The notes beneath the pieces were generated by a model that saw nothing but the letters and a program-made list of their open reading frames with translations, was not told the DNA's origin and did not search any database. The position numbers and the translations under genes were made by a program. This document shows, in pieces, positions 15,842 to 27,440 of a stretch of DNA of 64,000 bases (position 1 is the stretch's first letter; every line of letters begins with the position of its first letter). The stretch covers positions 1 to 64,000 of the forward strand of contig JAOARG010000045.1 of the NCBI GenBank assembly GCA_025210655.1, written 5' to 3'. This DNA is from Bacillota bacterium. GTDB taxonomy: Bacteria; Bacillota; Clostridia; Peptostreptococcales; Acidaminobacteraceae.

Positions 15842-17959
15842 CTATTCTACAAGTGCAAAATCAATTTCCCTATTATCAATATCTATCCCCTTAACAACAA
15901 TCTCAACTGGATCTCCAATTGAATAGATTTTTCTGTGTCTTTCTCCGATGAATCTTAGGTTTTCTTCGTCGTAGATGTAGTAATCATCATCCATATCCAT
16001 GACTCTGATTAGGCCTTCTACTGTGTTTGGAAGTTCTACGAACATACCGAATTTTGTTACTGATGATATGATTCCGCTGAACTGTTCTCCTATGAAGTTA
16101 CCCATGTACTCTGTCATTTTAAGATCATCTGTTTCTCTTTCGGCATCTTCTGCTATTCTTTCTCTTTCTGAACTTTGTTCAGCTGCGTATACTACAATTG
16201 CCTCAAGTGCCTTTGATCTGGCTTCATCTATGTTACCTGCTAAGAACTCCTTGATTATTCTGTGTATCTGTAAATCAGGATATCTTCTTATTGGTGATGT
16301 AAAGTGACTGTAGTACTGGGCTGAAAGTCCAAAGTGTCCTGAGTTTTCTGGGCTGTATTTAGCCTGCTTAAGACTTCTAAGCATAAGTTTTGAAATAATA
16401 TGCTCTTCTTTCTTTCCTGTTACAGCATCTAATATCTCCTGGATAGCCTTTGGATGAACTCCATTTGCGTCTCCCTTAATTCTATAACCAAAGTTATAAA
16501 GGAATTTATTAAATGTCTCGATTTTTTCATCATCTGGATTTTCATGTATTCTATATACGAAAGGAATGTTTAGCCAGTAGAAGTTTTCTGCTATGGTTTC
16601 ATTTGCCTTTAGCATGAACTCCTCTATTATTCTGTTGGCTATTCTTCTTTCTGCCTTTACTATATCTGTTACTTCACCATTTTCATCTACTAAAATCTTA
16701 GCTTCTGCAAAGTTGAAGTCGATACTTCCCCTATCTTCTCTATACTTCCTTAGTATAAGGGCAAGTTCTTCCATATTTTTAAATAGGTCTTTTATATAGT
16801 CGTACTTTTTAAGTCTATCATCTTCAACCCCCTCAAGGATATCCGATACATCTGTATAAGTCATTCTTTCCTTGGAATTGATAACCGCTTCAAAGATATT
16901 ATGATCTACAACTTTACCCTTTGGATCAATTTCCATTTCTATTGAAAGTGTAAGTCTATCCACATGGGGATTAAGACTACAAATACCATTTGAAAGTCTC
17001 TTTGGAAGCATTGGAATTACCCTATCTACGAGATAAACACTTGTACCCCTCTTAAGGGCTTCCTTATCAAGCTTTGAACCCTCTGTTACATAGTGGGTAA
17101 CATCTGCAATGTATACTCCTAAAAGGAAGTTTCCATTATCAAGTTTTTTTACAGATACTGCATCATCAAGGTCCTTTGCATCTGCACCATCTATTGTAAT
17201 AATCATTTCTTTTGTAAGGTCTCTTCTTCCCTCAATTTCTTTTCTTGATATATCTTGAGGTACTTTCTCAGCTTCTCTAAGTATCTTTGTGGAGAAGGCT
17301 TCTGGAAGCTTGTGTTTCCTGATAATCGATATAATATCGATACCCGGATCACCTTTCTTACCTAATACTTCAAGTATTCTTCCTTCCGGTTTTCTTCCCT
17401 CTTTAGGCCACTTAATAATTTCAACAATTACTATGTCACCATCCTTAGCAGATCCTGAAAACTTTTTAGGTATAAATACGTCTTTATTAAACTTTTTATC
17501 ATCAATTACAACAAATCCAAAACTTTGTGACTGCTGATATACACCAATCACTTCAGAATTAGCCCTAGTGATTACATCTACAATTTCACCTTCATTTTTT
17601 TGTGTCTCAGTAGCCTTACGAACTAATTTTACAAGTACTATGTCATTGTTTAGGGCGCCAGCCATTTTTGAAGGTGGGATAAAAATATCTTCTTCCCCTT
17701 CTTCTTCTAGTCTGACAAAACCAAAACCTTTTTGATGTGTCATAAGCTTTCCAGTATAGAAGCCCATTTTGATTGGATGTATCAATTTATTTTTTTTAGT
17801 TTTCATTACTTTTCCACTTTCAAGTAAATCCTCTATATAATCATAAAATTCTGCCATATCTTCTGTATCTATGTCAAATATTCTAACCAGTTCTTTAACT
17901 TCAACTGCACCGGAACCTTCGTCTTTCAGAAAGTCATATATTTCATCTCTATTAAGCAT
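15842..17959 (-). CDS. rnr: Ribonuclease R
   Basis: A 705-residue RNase R, a processive 3'-5' exoribonuclease that degrades structured RNA and works with SmpB/tmRNA on non-stop messages. Order: N-terminal winged helix (about 1-65), two cold-shock domains (70-215), the RNB catalytic domain with DGADAKDLDDAV (metal-binding aspartates) near 250, and a C-terminal S1 domain (about 625-705). The start has an AGGAGG site. The secG-rnr-smpB-ssrA order known in Firmicutes is kept in outline, with extra genes inserted. Confidence 0.96.
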   Translation of the reverse strand: MLNRDEIYDFLKDEGSGAVEVKELVRIFDIDTEDMAEFYDYIEDLLESGKVMKTKKNKLIHPIKMGFYTGKLMTHQKGFGFVRLEEEGEEDIFIPPSKMAGALNNDIVLVKLVRKATETQKNEGEIVDVITRANSEVIGVYQQSQSFGFVVIDDKKFNKDVFIPKKFSGSAKDGDIVIVEIIKWPKEGRKPEGRILEVLGKKGDPGIDIISIIRKHKLPEAFSTKILREAEKVPQDISRKEIEGRRDLTKEMIITIDGADAKDLDDAVSVKKLDNGNFLLGVYIADVTHYVTEGSKLDKEALKRGTSVYLVDRVIPMLPKRLSNGICSLNPHVDRLTLSIEMEIDPKGKVVDHNIFEAVINSKERMTYTDVSDILEGVEDDRLKKYDYIKDLFKNMEELALILRKYREDRGSIDFNFAEAKILVDENGEVTDIVKAERRIANRIIEEFMLKANETIAENFYWLNIPFVYRIHENPDDEKIETFNKFLYNFGYRIKGDANGVHPKAIQEILDAVTGKKEEHIISKLMLRSLKQAKYSPENSGHFGLSAQYYSHFTSPIRRYPDLQIHRIIKEFLAGNIDEARSKALEAIVVYAAEQSSERERIAEDAERETDDLKMTEYMGNFIGEQFSGIISSVTKFGMFVELPNTVEGLIRVMDMDDDYYIYDEENLRFIGERHRKIYSIGDPVEIVVKGIDIDNREIDFALVE

Positions 17960-18003
17960 ATTTTCTTCCTCCTGAGTATATTATACCTTCTATATATAAT
18001 AAA

Positions 18004-18029
18004 AACTAGGCTAAGATGATAGCCTAGTT
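18004..18029 (-). terminator. Terminator after the chemoreceptor gene
   Basis: On the minus strand AACTAGGCTA pairs with TAGCCTAGTT around a six-base loop, followed by TTTAT. It starts 12 bases after the stop codon. Confidence 0.85.
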
Positions 18030-18040
18030 AATATAATCTT

Positions 18041-19675
18041 TTACTTATTTTTTAGTGCGTACTGACCTCTAAAATGGATTATATCCTCAAGGGCAAGTCC
18101 AGCTTGAATAACCCCTTTTTCACCCTTCTTAGAAATAGCCACAAACTTAAAGTATCTTCCATCAATATCTCTAATCTGCATTGATTGTGAAACCTTAAGA
18201 CTTGAATCACCAAGTATTCTATAGAACTCATATGACTGATCCTCTGGATTTGAACTTAATGTAAATCCAATACCAGCTGGATTGTTTGAAAGATTAGTCA
18301 CACCACTTGAATCTGTAATATAGAATTCTGATATTCCAGTGTCCTTAGAAAACTTCTCTAAGAAAGAGTTTGTAACCTTACCATCTTTGATTAAATCCGC
18401 TAGATTATCACATGTAGCGTAAAGTTCATTGTCAATTTCTTTTTCAAAAGAAGAAATAAATTCATTGAACTTCTTAGATATACCAATTACATCTTCAGTA
18501 ATAAGAACGTTTTCGTCAGTATTTCTAACCTGTCTATCAATATTATCACGTAGTTCTCTTGTTGTTTTATCAGTTCTAGAAGTAAACTCTGCTACTTTTT
18601 CAACATTCACTGCTAGAGATTCAGAAGCCTTTGTCTGCTGATCTACCGTTGAGTTAATGTTGTTGATAAAATCTAACATCTCTTTTATCTTTTCATTAAT
18701 TTTAATTAAGTTGTCGCTTGATTCACTAGATTTATTCTTGATTTCTATAGAAGTATCCACTCCTGCATCAATCTGTACAATTACTTCCTCAATGTTATCT
18801 TTAACTTGGGAAATATTAGATCCTATTTCTTCAGCTGTATTTGCACTTTGTTCTGCAAGTTTTTTAATTTCTTCAGCAACTACTGCAAATCCCCTACCAG
18901 CTTCACCAGCCCTTGCTGATTCAATAGATGCATTTAGGGCAAGTAGATTTGTCTGATTTGAAATATCTGATATTGCATTAGCCATTAATGAAACTGAATC
19001 TAGGAAATTTCTCAACGTGTTGATATGAGAAGAAGTTTCCTTCATTTGCTTCTCAATTTTCCCCATATCCTCTAAAGTAGCTTCAATGATTTTACTATCT
19101 TCTTCAATCATTTTAACTGACTCTAAAGTAAATTCTTTGAACTGGTTACTATATGATGACATTTCAATATTTGATCCAAGTAGTTCCTCAGCAATTGCTG
19201 CATTTTCTGCAGAATCGGAAGCTGCCTTACCAGAACCATTAGTAATCTCTGAAATTTCATCAGAAACCTTGTTCATAACGTCAATGGACATGTGGGAGTT
19301 ATCCTTCAACTTACCCGCATAATCCTTAAGATATACCTCAGCGGAAACCGTATTAAAAAGCCACTGTCTCATCTGAAGTCTAAGCTTGTCGATAATCCTA
19401 CCAAGATTCTCAAAGTCCTTGGAATCGAAATCACTGTCTATTTCAGCAAGAAAATTACCATCTGCATATTTTTCCAGAACATCTTCTAAAAGTGAAATAG
19501 ATCTCTTATTTCTCCTATCTCTTAAATACAATGCTATTAGAACAATCGCTACAATAACTACAGTAGAAATCAGTCCCTGAACATATGAAGAATTAAACAT
19601 CGGCAAAACCATACTGACAATAAAAAAGTTGGCGATAAGCAGTATGATTGTAATCAAGTAATTAAGTGTTTTCAT
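18041..19675 (-). CDS. Methyl-accepting chemotaxis protein with C-terminal sensor domain
   Basis: A 544-residue chemoreceptor. Two membrane segments (about 5-25 and 31-50) follow each other with almost no external loop, so there is no N-terminal outside sensor domain. The signalling hairpin centres on residues 240-285, with [20 protein letters not shown] and the conserved [15 protein letters not shown]. After the coiled coil, residues about 425-540 form an extra globular domain ([15 protein letters not shown] and [16 protein letters not shown]) that looks like a Cache/PAS-type ligand fold and would be cytoplasmic. The ATG follows AAGGAGG. The signal sensed is unknown. Confidence 0.88.
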   Translation of the reverse strand: MKTLNYLITIILLIANFFIVSMVLPMFNSSYVQGLISTVVIVAIVLIALYLRDRRNKRSISLLEDVLEKYADGNFLAEIDSDFDSKDFENLGRIIDKLRLQMRQWLFNTVSAEVYLKDYAGKLKDNSHMSIDVMNKVSDEISEITNGSGKAASDSAENAAIAEELLGSNIEMSSYSNQFKEFTLESVKMIEEDSKIIEATLEDMGKIEKQMKETSSHINTLRNFLDSVSLMANAISDISNQTNLLALNASIESARAGEAGRGFAVVAEEIKKLAEQSANTAEEIGSNISQVKDNIEEVIVQIDAGVDTSIEIKNKSSESSDNLIKINEKIKEMLDFINNINSTVDQQTKASESLAVNVEKVAEFTSRTDKTTRELRDNIDRQVRNTDENVLITEDVIGISKKFNEFISSFEKEIDNELYATCDNLADLIKDGKVTNSFLEKFSKDTGISEFYITDSSGVTNLSNNPAGIGFTLSSNPEDQSYEFYRILGDSSLKVSQSMQIRDIDGRYFKFVAISKKGEKGVIQAGLALEDIIHFRGQYALKNK

Positions 19676-19913
19676 TTAAATTCTTCCTCCTTAAAATGTT
19701 CAACCATGGAGTAAATCATAAATAGACTTATATTATATTTATTCCACAATTCAATGAATTTTAATCTTAATTATGTAAAAAACACGCCCTATTTTGTCCC
19801 CAATATAATATTCTTCAAATTTTTCCAATTCCCTTTGTTGATATGTTATAAAAAACATCTTATCAAATTGTATTAGTTTTGTAAAGATTTCTTTACTTTG
19901 TATACAAGCCACT
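19676..19913. other. Promoter region of the chemoreceptor gene
   Basis: AT-rich sequence upstream of the minus-strand receptor. I see the AAGGAGG ribosome site but no clear promoter and no gene. Confidence 0.4.
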
Positions 19914-19958
19914 TAGTGGCTTGGTTTCGTAGGTGGTGGGTCGTGGGTCGTAGGTCGG
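19914..19958. repeat. Hairpin plus 7-bp CGTNGGT repeats
   Basis: A small hairpin (GCCAC/GTGGC) is followed by four 7-mers of the CGTNGGT type at 19928-19955, ending in CGG as at 2530-2560. Confidence 0.75.
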
Positions 19959-20007
19959 ATATTTTTGTACTGCTTTTCAAAAGAAAAGCAGCACAAAAAA
20001 TAAAAAA

Positions 20008-20046
20008 ACACTGAAGACTAAATGATTAACCATTTAGCTTCAGTGT
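20008..20046 (-). terminator. Terminator after hppA
   Basis: On the minus strand ACACTGAAGCTAAATG pairs with CATTTAGTCTTCAGTGT (one bulge), followed by seven T. A second hairpin, GCTGCTTTTC/GAAAAGCAGC, lies just beyond at about 19970-19993. Confidence 0.9.
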
Positions 20047-20068
20047 ATATTTTTATTTTAAGCAATTA

Positions 20069-22054
20069 TTACTTAATTAATCCACCAAACTGTAAGAATA
20101 ATGGTGCGAATACTAACGCAACGATAGTCATAAGTTTGATAAGGATGTTGATTGATGGTCCAGAAGTATCTTTGAATGGGTCACCTACAGTGTCACCAAC
20201 AACAGCTGCCTTGTGAGCCTCACTACCTTTACCACCTTGATGTCCTTCTTCGATGTACTTCTTAGCGTTATCCCATGCTCCACCTGCGTTTGACATGAAG
20301 ATAGCCATAAGAACACCTGTTACTAGAGCTCCAGCTAACATACCACCAAGAGCTTCAGGTCCAAGAATAAGACCAACAGCGATTGGAGAAAGTACAGCCA
20401 TAACTCCAGGGATTAACATTTCTCTTAGAGCAGCAGCTGTTGAAATATCAACACACTTAGCGTACTCAGGAGTTCCTTTTCCTTCCATGATTCCAGGAAT
20501 GTCTCTGAACTGTCTTCTAACTTCTTCGATCATTTCGAATGCAGCTTTACCAACAGACTCCATAGTCATAGCTGAGAATAGGAATGGTAACATACCACCA
20601 ATGAATAATCCAACAACAACTAATGGATTAAGGATATCAATATTTGTTAACTTAACAGCTTGTGAGTAAGAAGCAAATAGTCCAAGTGCTGTAAGAGCAG
20701 CAGAACCGATTGCAAATCCTTTACCGATAGCAGCTGTAGTATTACCTACTGCATCAAGCTTGTCAGTAATTTCTCTAACTTCTCCTGGAAGTTCACACAT
20801 CTCAGCGATACCACCAGCATTATCAGCGATAGGACCGTAAGCATCAACTGCAACTGTGATACCAGCTGTAGAAAGCATTCCTACTGCAGCAAGTGCAATT
20901 CCGTAAAGACCAGCAAATTTAAATGCTGCTAATGTTGCAATACAAATGAATATAATTGGTGCAGCTGTAGAATACATACCTACTGCTAAACCAGAAATTA
21001 TAGTAGTCGCAGGACCAGTAGCAGACTGATCAGCGATCTTTTTAACTGATTTGAAATCTCCTGAAGTGTAGATTTCAGTAACTTGTCCAATAAGGATACC
21101 ACAGATAAGACCAGCAACAATTGCGTAAGCAGGTGCATAAGTACCAAGAATTTGGTTAGAAAGCATAAATGCAGCGATAACTGTTAATATACCTGATACA
21201 TAAGTACTGTTCTTAAGTGCTTTATGTGGATCTGAATTCTCATTACCTTTAACGAAGAAAGTTCCTATAATAGAAGCAACAATACCTACTGATGCTAAAG
21301 CTAATGGGAACATAGCTCCTGCTGTACCAAATACAGCTAATCCTAATGTAATTGACGCAATGATTGAACCAACATATGATTCGAAAAGGTCAGCTCCCAT
21401 ACCAGCAACGTCACCTACGTTGTCTCCAACGTTATCAGCGATAACTGCAGGGTTTCTTGGGTCATCCTCTGGAATACCAGCTTCAACCTTACCAACAAGG
21501 TCAGCACCAACGTCTGCTGCTTTAGTGTAGATACCACCACCAACACGACCAAATAATGCGATAGAAGAAGCTCCAAGACCAAATCCTGTAATGATCTCTG
21601 GCTGATTTCCGAATACTAGGTAAAGTCCGCCAATACCAATTATTCCTAATCCAACAACTGACATACCCATAACTGCTCCACCTGAAAATGCTACAGATAA
21701 AGCCTTGTTCATTCCTGACTCTTTTGCAGCATTGGCAGTTCTTACGTTTGCCTTAGTTGCAACTTGCATTCCGAAGAATCCTGCAAGAGCTGAGAATAAT
21801 GCTCCTATTAAGAAACAAATAGCTGTTTGCCAGTTAAGTCCTACTGCAATAACTACAGCAAGAATTGCTGCGAAAACAACTAACATTTTGTACTCTCTTG
21901 ATAAAAAGGCCATAGCCCCTTCATGAATGTAAGATGAAATCTCTTCCATTCTTGGAGTACCAACATCAACTTTGTTGACTTTTGATACATTTAGGTAGTA
22001 AGCAAAGAAAAGTGCTACAACCCCAACCACTGGTGCAATAACTGAAAAGTTCAT
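20069..22054 (-). CDS. hppA: Membrane-bound ion-pumping pyrophosphatase, K+-dependent
   Basis: A 661-residue polytopic membrane protein with about 16 transmembrane helices. It couples pyrophosphate hydrolysis to export of Na+ or H+. Signature segments are [40 protein letters not shown] with its catalytic aspartates, and [15 protein letters not shown]. The alanine in [10 protein letters not shown] is the residue found in K+-dependent members (K+-independent ones have lysine). Whether it pumps sodium or protons cannot be read with certainty. It probably recovers energy from pyrophosphate. GGGAGG lies 13 bases before the ATG, a little far. Confidence 0.95.
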   Translation of the reverse strand: MNFSVIAPVVGVVALFFAYYLNVSKVNKVDVGTPRMEEISSYIHEGAMAFLSREYKMLVVFAAILAVVIAVGLNWQTAICFLIGALFSALAGFFGMQVATKANVRTANAAKESGMNKALSVAFSGGAVMGMSVVGLGIIGIGGLYLVFGNQPEIITGFGLGASSIALFGRVGGGIYTKAADVGADLVGKVEAGIPEDDPRNPAVIADNVGDNVGDVAGMGADLFESYVGSIIASITLGLAVFGTAGAMFPLALASVGIVASIIGTFFVKGNENSDPHKALKNSTYVSGILTVIAAFMLSNQILGTYAPAYAIVAGLICGILIGQVTEIYTSGDFKSVKKIADQSATGPATTIISGLAVGMYSTAAPIIFICIATLAAFKFAGLYGIALAAVGMLSTAGITVAVDAYGPIADNAGGIAEMCELPGEVREITDKLDAVGNTTAAIGKGFAIGSAALTALGLFASYSQAVKLTNIDILNPLVVVGLFIGGMLPFLFSAMTMESVGKAAFEMIEEVRRQFRDIPGIMEGKGTPEYAKCVDISTAAALREMLIPGVMAVLSPIAVGLILGPEALGGMLAGALVTGVLMAIFMSNAGGAWDNAKKYIEEGHQGGKGSEAHKAAVVGDTVGDPFKDTSGPSINILIKLMTIVALVFAPLFLQFGGLIK

Positions 22055-22092
22055 AGTTACCGTATATCCTCCCTTGTTTTAATTAAAAAATT

Positions 22093-22326
22093 TTATTGTA
22101 CTGCAACTAAAGTAATAGTACTTATAATGAATGCAATAGCTGCAATTTTAGTCACTTTATCCAACATATCGTCATATGTCCTTGCTTTTGTTTTACCCCA
22201 GATTTGCTCAGCTCCACCGCCGATAGTTCCAGAAAGACCTGCTGTTTTTCCAGAGTGAAGTAAAATTGAACCGATTAATACTAATGATGCCAATACTAAA
22301 ATAATAGTCATAATTGTAGGTAGCAT
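22093..22326 (-). CDS. secG: Preprotein translocase subunit SecG
   Basis: A 77-residue SecG, the small accessory subunit of the SecYEG protein-export channel. It has two hydrophobic helices (about 2-22 and 55-75) around the conserved GGGAEQIWGKTKAR-like cytoplasmic loop. The start is the ATG at 22326 with AAAGGAGGAG just upstream; the longer frame lacks a ribosome site. It lies between the eno operon and hppA, in the position often seen near glycolytic genes and rnr in Firmicutes. Confidence 0.93.
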   Translation of the reverse strand: MLPTIMTIILVLASLVLIGSILLHSGKTAGLSGTIGGGAEQIWGKTKARTYDDMLDKVTKIAAIAFIISTITLVAVQ

Positions 22327-22444
22327 GTGTACTCCTCCTTTAAAGTTCTTTAACAAAACAATTTTAACACATGGGTATTTATAAATCAACTTAATAATTC
22401 ATTTTAACCCTGTGAAAACCTTTGCCTGATGCTTTTTTAGAACA

Positions 22445-22478
22445 CAAAACTATCCCCAGTTTTTAGGGGATAGTTTTG
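22445..22478 (-). terminator. Terminator of the glycolytic operon
   Basis: CAAAACTATCCCC pairs with GGGGATAGTTTTG around an eight-base loop, 42 bases beyond the eno stop codon. The stem includes a TTTT run, but only a short T stretch follows it. Confidence 0.7.
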
Positions 22479-22519
22479 TTGGATTTATTAATAATTAATA
22501 ATTATATTTATTGATATGA

Positions 22520-23827
<1,308 letters not shown>

Positions 23828-23842
23828 TTAATTTAATAGTTT

Positions 23843-25372
23843 TTACTTATTTATTAAAGATATTCCTTCCATTTCCTTTGGCATAGGAACATCCATCATT
23901 TCCAGTAAAGTTGGGGCAAGATCACTTAATCTTCCACCATCCCTTAAATCAGCACCATCCATACCTACTAAAAGTACAGGTACATGGTTAGTTGTATGAG
24001 CAGTCATCGGCTTTCCAGTTTCTTCGTCAAGCATCTGCTCAGCATTACCATGGTCAGCTGTAATAATTGCAGCTCCACCCTTAGCAATGATTTTATCTAT
24101 TACTCTAGCAAGACATGTATCCACTGTCTCAACAGCTTTTACTGCCGCCTCATAAACCCCAGTATGACCAACCATATCAGGATTTGCGTAGTTTAAAACA
24201 ATAAGATCATAATCTTCTTCATCAAGCTTTGCTACTAATCTATCAGTAACTTCATAAGCTGACATTTCCGGCTTAAGATCATATGTCGCAACCTTTGGAG
24301 ACGGTATTAATTCCCTGTCTTCTCCTACTTCTGGCTCTTCTACACCGCCATTGAAGAAGAAAGTAACATGGGCATACTTTTCTGTCTCTGCTATTCTTAA
24401 CTGCTTTTTACCTAGCCCACTTAGATATTTACCTAGGGTATTTTCGATTTTTTGAGGTTTAAATGCAACTTTTACATTTTTAATAGTAGCATCATACTGT
24501 GTCATACAAACATAAGTTGTTTCAAACACATCCCTTTCAAAACCGTCAAATTCCTTATCTACTAAGGCTCTAGTCATTTGTCTAGCTCTATCAGGTCTGA
24601 AGTTGAAGAATATTATAGAATCCTTCTCAGAAATTTTTGCTGTAGGCACTCCATCCTTTAGTACTACTGCTGGTTCTACAAATTCATCATCAAGTCCATT
24701 CTCGTAAGAATTATTAACAACTTCTTCTGCCGACTCTGCAGTCTTACCCTCACCCTTAACAAGGGCGTCATAAGCTAGCTCTATTCTTTCCCATCTCTTA
24801 TCCCTGTCCATTGCATAGTATCTACCAGATACTGTAGCTATTTCACCAACACCAATTTGGCCAAAGGCTTCCTCAAGCTCCTTAATGTAAGTAAGTGCAC
24901 TCCTTGGAGGAGTATCTCTTCCATCTAGGAAACAATGAACATATACCTTTTTAAGATCATTTTTCTTAGCAAGCTGCAGAATCCCCTTCACATGATTAAT
25001 ATGTGAGTGAACTCCACCATCAGAAAGAAGTCCTAACAGATGTAGTGCAGAATCATTTGACTTTGCATTATTTACTGCCTCTAGTAATTCTTCTTTCTCA
25101 AAAAAATCACCGTCTTTAATAGACTTTGTGATTCTTGTAAGCTCCTGATAAACAACCCTACCAGCTCCGATATTAAGATGTCCTACCTCTGAGTTACCCA
25201 TTTGTCCCTCAGGAAGTCCTACATCCATACCACTTGCTGCAATTTCAGTACTTGGATAATTTTTTATTAAAGTATCATAGTTAGGTGTTTTAGCACCAAC
25301 TATGGCATTATTAGTTTTTGCATTTCTAAGTCCCCAACCGTCAAGTATTATAAGAGCAACTGGCTTTTTCAT
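23843..25372 (-). CDS. gpmI: Cofactor-independent phosphoglycerate mutase
   Basis: A 509-residue Mn-dependent, 2,3-bisphosphoglycerate-independent phosphoglycerate mutase. It has LIILDGWGLR at the N terminus, the phosphoserine motif GQMGNSEVGHLNIGAGR near 60, FLDGRDTPP, NFRPDRARQMTRA, and the C-terminal metal site ADHGNAEQM and HTTNHVP. The start at 25372 has AAGGAG eight bases upstream; an in-frame alternative three codons earlier overlaps that site. It follows tpiA by 12 bases. Confidence 0.97.
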   Translation of the reverse strand: MKKPVALIILDGWGLRNAKTNNAIVGAKTPNYDTLIKNYPSTEIAASGMDVGLPEGQMGNSEVGHLNIGAGRVVYQELTRITKSIKDGDFFEKEELLEAVNNAKSNDSALHLLGLLSDGGVHSHINHVKGILQLAKKNDLKKVYVHCFLDGRDTPPRSALTYIKELEEAFGQIGVGEIATVSGRYYAMDRDKRWERIELAYDALVKGEGKTAESAEEVVNNSYENGLDDEFVEPAVVLKDGVPTAKISEKDSIIFFNFRPDRARQMTRALVDKEFDGFERDVFETTYVCMTQYDATIKNVKVAFKPQKIENTLGKYLSGLGKKQLRIAETEKYAHVTFFFNGGVEEPEVGEDRELIPSPKVATYDLKPEMSAYEVTDRLVAKLDEEDYDLIVLNYANPDMVGHTGVYEAAVKAVETVDTCLARVIDKIIAKGGAAIITADHGNAEQMLDEETGKPMTAHTTNHVPVLLVGMDGADLRDGGRLSDLAPTLLEMMDVPMPKEMEGISLINK

Positions 25373-25384
25373 AAAATCCACTCC

Positions 25385-26131
25385 TTAAAAATTAACAAGT
25401 TCAACAAAGCTGTCTTCTTTCAGGCTTGCTCCACCAACTAGGGCACCATCAATATCAGATTGATTCATAATTTCTTCAACATTTGCTGGCTTAACACTTC
25501 CGCCGTATTGAATTCTTACTTCCTCTGATACTTCTCCATTGTAAAGGTCAGCAATTACACTTCTAATGTAAGCAATTACGTCGTTTGCATCTTCGCTACT
25601 AGCTGTTTTTCCTGTTCCAATTGCCCAGATTGGCTCATAAGCAATTACAACCTTAGAAAGTTCTTCAGCTGAAATTCCCTCAAGAGCTTTTTCAACCTGT
25701 ACTTTTACAACTTCTTTAGTTTCTCCACTTTCTCTTTGCTCAAGAGTTTCTCCACAACAGATTATTGGTAAAATACCAACTTCAAGAGCTTTAAGAGCTT
25801 TTTTATTTACTGTTTCATCAGTCTCATTGAAATATTGTCTTCTCTCAGAGTGTCCAAGAACAACATAATCAATGTCAATTTCTTTTAACATTAAAGGTGA
25901 AATTTCACCAGTGAAAGCTCCGCTTTCCTCGTAGTGCATGTTTTGTGCACCGATTTTAATATTAGTTCCCTTAGTGCTTTCCTTAAGGTCTTTAAGGATT
26001 GTGAAAGGTGCGCAGATTACTACCTCTACGTCTGTTCCCTTTACACCTTCTTTTATTCCATCAACAAACTGTAATGCTTCCTTAATTGTTTTATGCATTT
26101 TCCAGTTTCCTGCTATTATAGGCAATCTCAT
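25385..26131 (-). CDS. tpiA: Triosephosphate isomerase
   Basis: A 248-residue TIM barrel of normal length, interconverting dihydroxyacetone phosphate and glyceraldehyde 3-phosphate. Active-site residues are Lys in AGNWKMHKT (near 11), His in LGHSERRQ, Glu in IAYEPIWAIGTGK, and the phosphate-binding loops YGGSVKP and GALVGGASL. AGGAGG precedes the ATG. Twelve bases separate it from pgk upstream. Confidence 0.98.
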   Translation of the reverse strand: MRLPIIAGNWKMHKTIKEALQFVDGIKEGVKGTDVEVVICAPFTILKDLKESTKGTNIKIGAQNMHYEESGAFTGEISPLMLKEIDIDYVVLGHSERRQYFNETDETVNKKALKALEVGILPIICCGETLEQRESGETKEVVKVQVEKALEGISAEELSKVVIAYEPIWAIGTGKTASSEDANDVIAYIRSVIADLYNGEVSEEVRIQYGGSVKPANVEEIMNQSDIDGALVGGASLKEDSFVELVNF

Positions 26132-26143
26132 TGACTTTTCCTC

Positions 26144-27337
26144 CTATTTGTCATTTAATGCGTCGATTCCTGGTAGTACTTTACCCTCTAAGAACTCTAG
26201 GGAAGCTCCTCCACCAGTAGAAATGTGAGTCATCTTGTCACCAAATCCAAGAATGTTTACAGCAGCAGCACTATCTCCACCACCGATAATAGTTACAGCA
26301 TCAGAATCAGCTAAAGCTTTAGCAACATTTTTTGTTCCTGCTGCAAACTTTTCAAATTCGAATACACCCATTGGGCCATTCCAAACAACTGTCTTAGCAT
26401 TAACTATTTCATCACTGTATATTTTTTGAGTTTTAGGACCAATATCAAGTCCCATGAAATCTGCAGAAATGTTTTGATCTTCTGTAACAACTGCATCAGC
26501 ATCCTTAGAGAACTCAGCAGCAGTAATATTATCTACTGGAAGTAGGATTTTAACACCCTTTGCTTCAGCTTTATCTAACATTTCCTTAGCATAATCAATT
26601 TTGTCACTTTCAACAAGTGATTTACCAATTTCAAATCCTTGTGCCTTAAGGAATGTATATGCCATTCCACCACCGATGATTAGTGAATCAACCTTATCAA
26701 TAAGGTTGTTGATTACATTAATCTTATCAGATACTTTAGCACCACCAAGGATTGAAACAAATGGCTTCTGTGAGTTTTCTACTGCGTCTCCAAGGAACTT
26801 AAGTTCCTTCTCAATTAGAAAACCACACACAGCAGTATCAAGATACTCAGTAACACCTACTGTTGAACAGTGAGCTCTATGAGCTGTACCGAAAGCATCA
26901 TTTACAAATACTTCTGCTAATGAAGATAATTCTTTAGAGAATTCTTCTGCATTTTTAGTTTCTTCTTTTCTATATCTAGTATTCTCAAGGATAACTATTT
27001 CTCCGTCCTTTAGGGCTTCTACTTCTCTTCTAGCATTTTCCCCAACTACATTGTCATCCTTTGCGAATGTAACTTTTGTATCAACTAATTCTGCAATTCT
27101 GTCAGCAACAGGCTTTAATGAAAGCTCTGGCTTTGGCTCTCCCTTTGGTTTACCCATATGAGAGCAAAGTATAATTTTAGCTCCGTTTTCAATCAAATAG
27201 TTTATTGTTGGAAGTGCTCCAATGATTCTATTTTCATCAGTAATTCTTCCATCTTCTAAAGGTACATTAAAGTCACATCTTACAAGGACTTTTTTTCCTT
27301 TTACATCAATGTCCTTAATAGATTTTTTATTATACAT
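26144..27337 (-). CDS. pgk: Phosphoglycerate kinase
   Basis: A 397-residue phosphoglycerate kinase that makes ATP from 1,3-bisphosphoglycerate. It shows [35 protein letters not shown], the hinge and nucleotide site [18 protein letters not shown], and the GGGDSAAAV and [13 protein letters not shown] loops. AGGAGG precedes the ATG. A hairpin of about 32 bases lies between gap and this gene. Confidence 0.98.
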   Translation of the reverse strand: MYNKKSIKDIDVKGKKVLVRCDFNVPLEDGRITDENRIIGALPTINYLIENGAKIILCSHMGKPKGEPKPELSLKPVADRIAELVDTKVTFAKDDNVVGENARREVEALKDGEIVILENTRYRKEETKNAEEFSKELSSLAEVFVNDAFGTAHRAHCSTVGVTEYLDTAVCGFLIEKELKFLGDAVENSQKPFVSILGGAKVSDKINVINNLIDKVDSLIIGGGMAYTFLKAQGFEIGKSLVESDKIDYAKEMLDKAEAKGVKILLPVDNITAAEFSKDADAVVTEDQNISADFMGLDIGPKTQKIYSDEIVNAKTVVWNGPMGVFEFEKFAAGTKNVAKALADSDAVTIIGGGDSAAAVNILGFGDKMTHISTGGGASLEFLEGKVLPGIDALNDK

Positions 27338-27396
27338 AGGGTTTCCTCCTGTTTTCCGATAATAAGCTTACTAACTTTTTTCTGTTACAAAGAAAT

Positions 27397-27435
27397 GTCC
27401 GGTATCCATCTAATGTGGATACACGGACTTTTTTT
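27397..27435. terminator. Hairpin between gap and pgk
   Basis: GTCCG and TATCCA pair with TGGATA and CGGAC around a short loop. On the operon strand no T run follows, so it is more likely an mRNA-stabilising or processing hairpin after gap; on the plus strand a T run does follow. Confidence 0.6.
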
Positions 27436-27440
27436 AATAA

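Noticed and set aside
20253-20669. 138-codon plus-strand reading frame
   Set aside because: It is a shadow of hppA; the opposite strand encodes a well-conserved membrane protein throughout.
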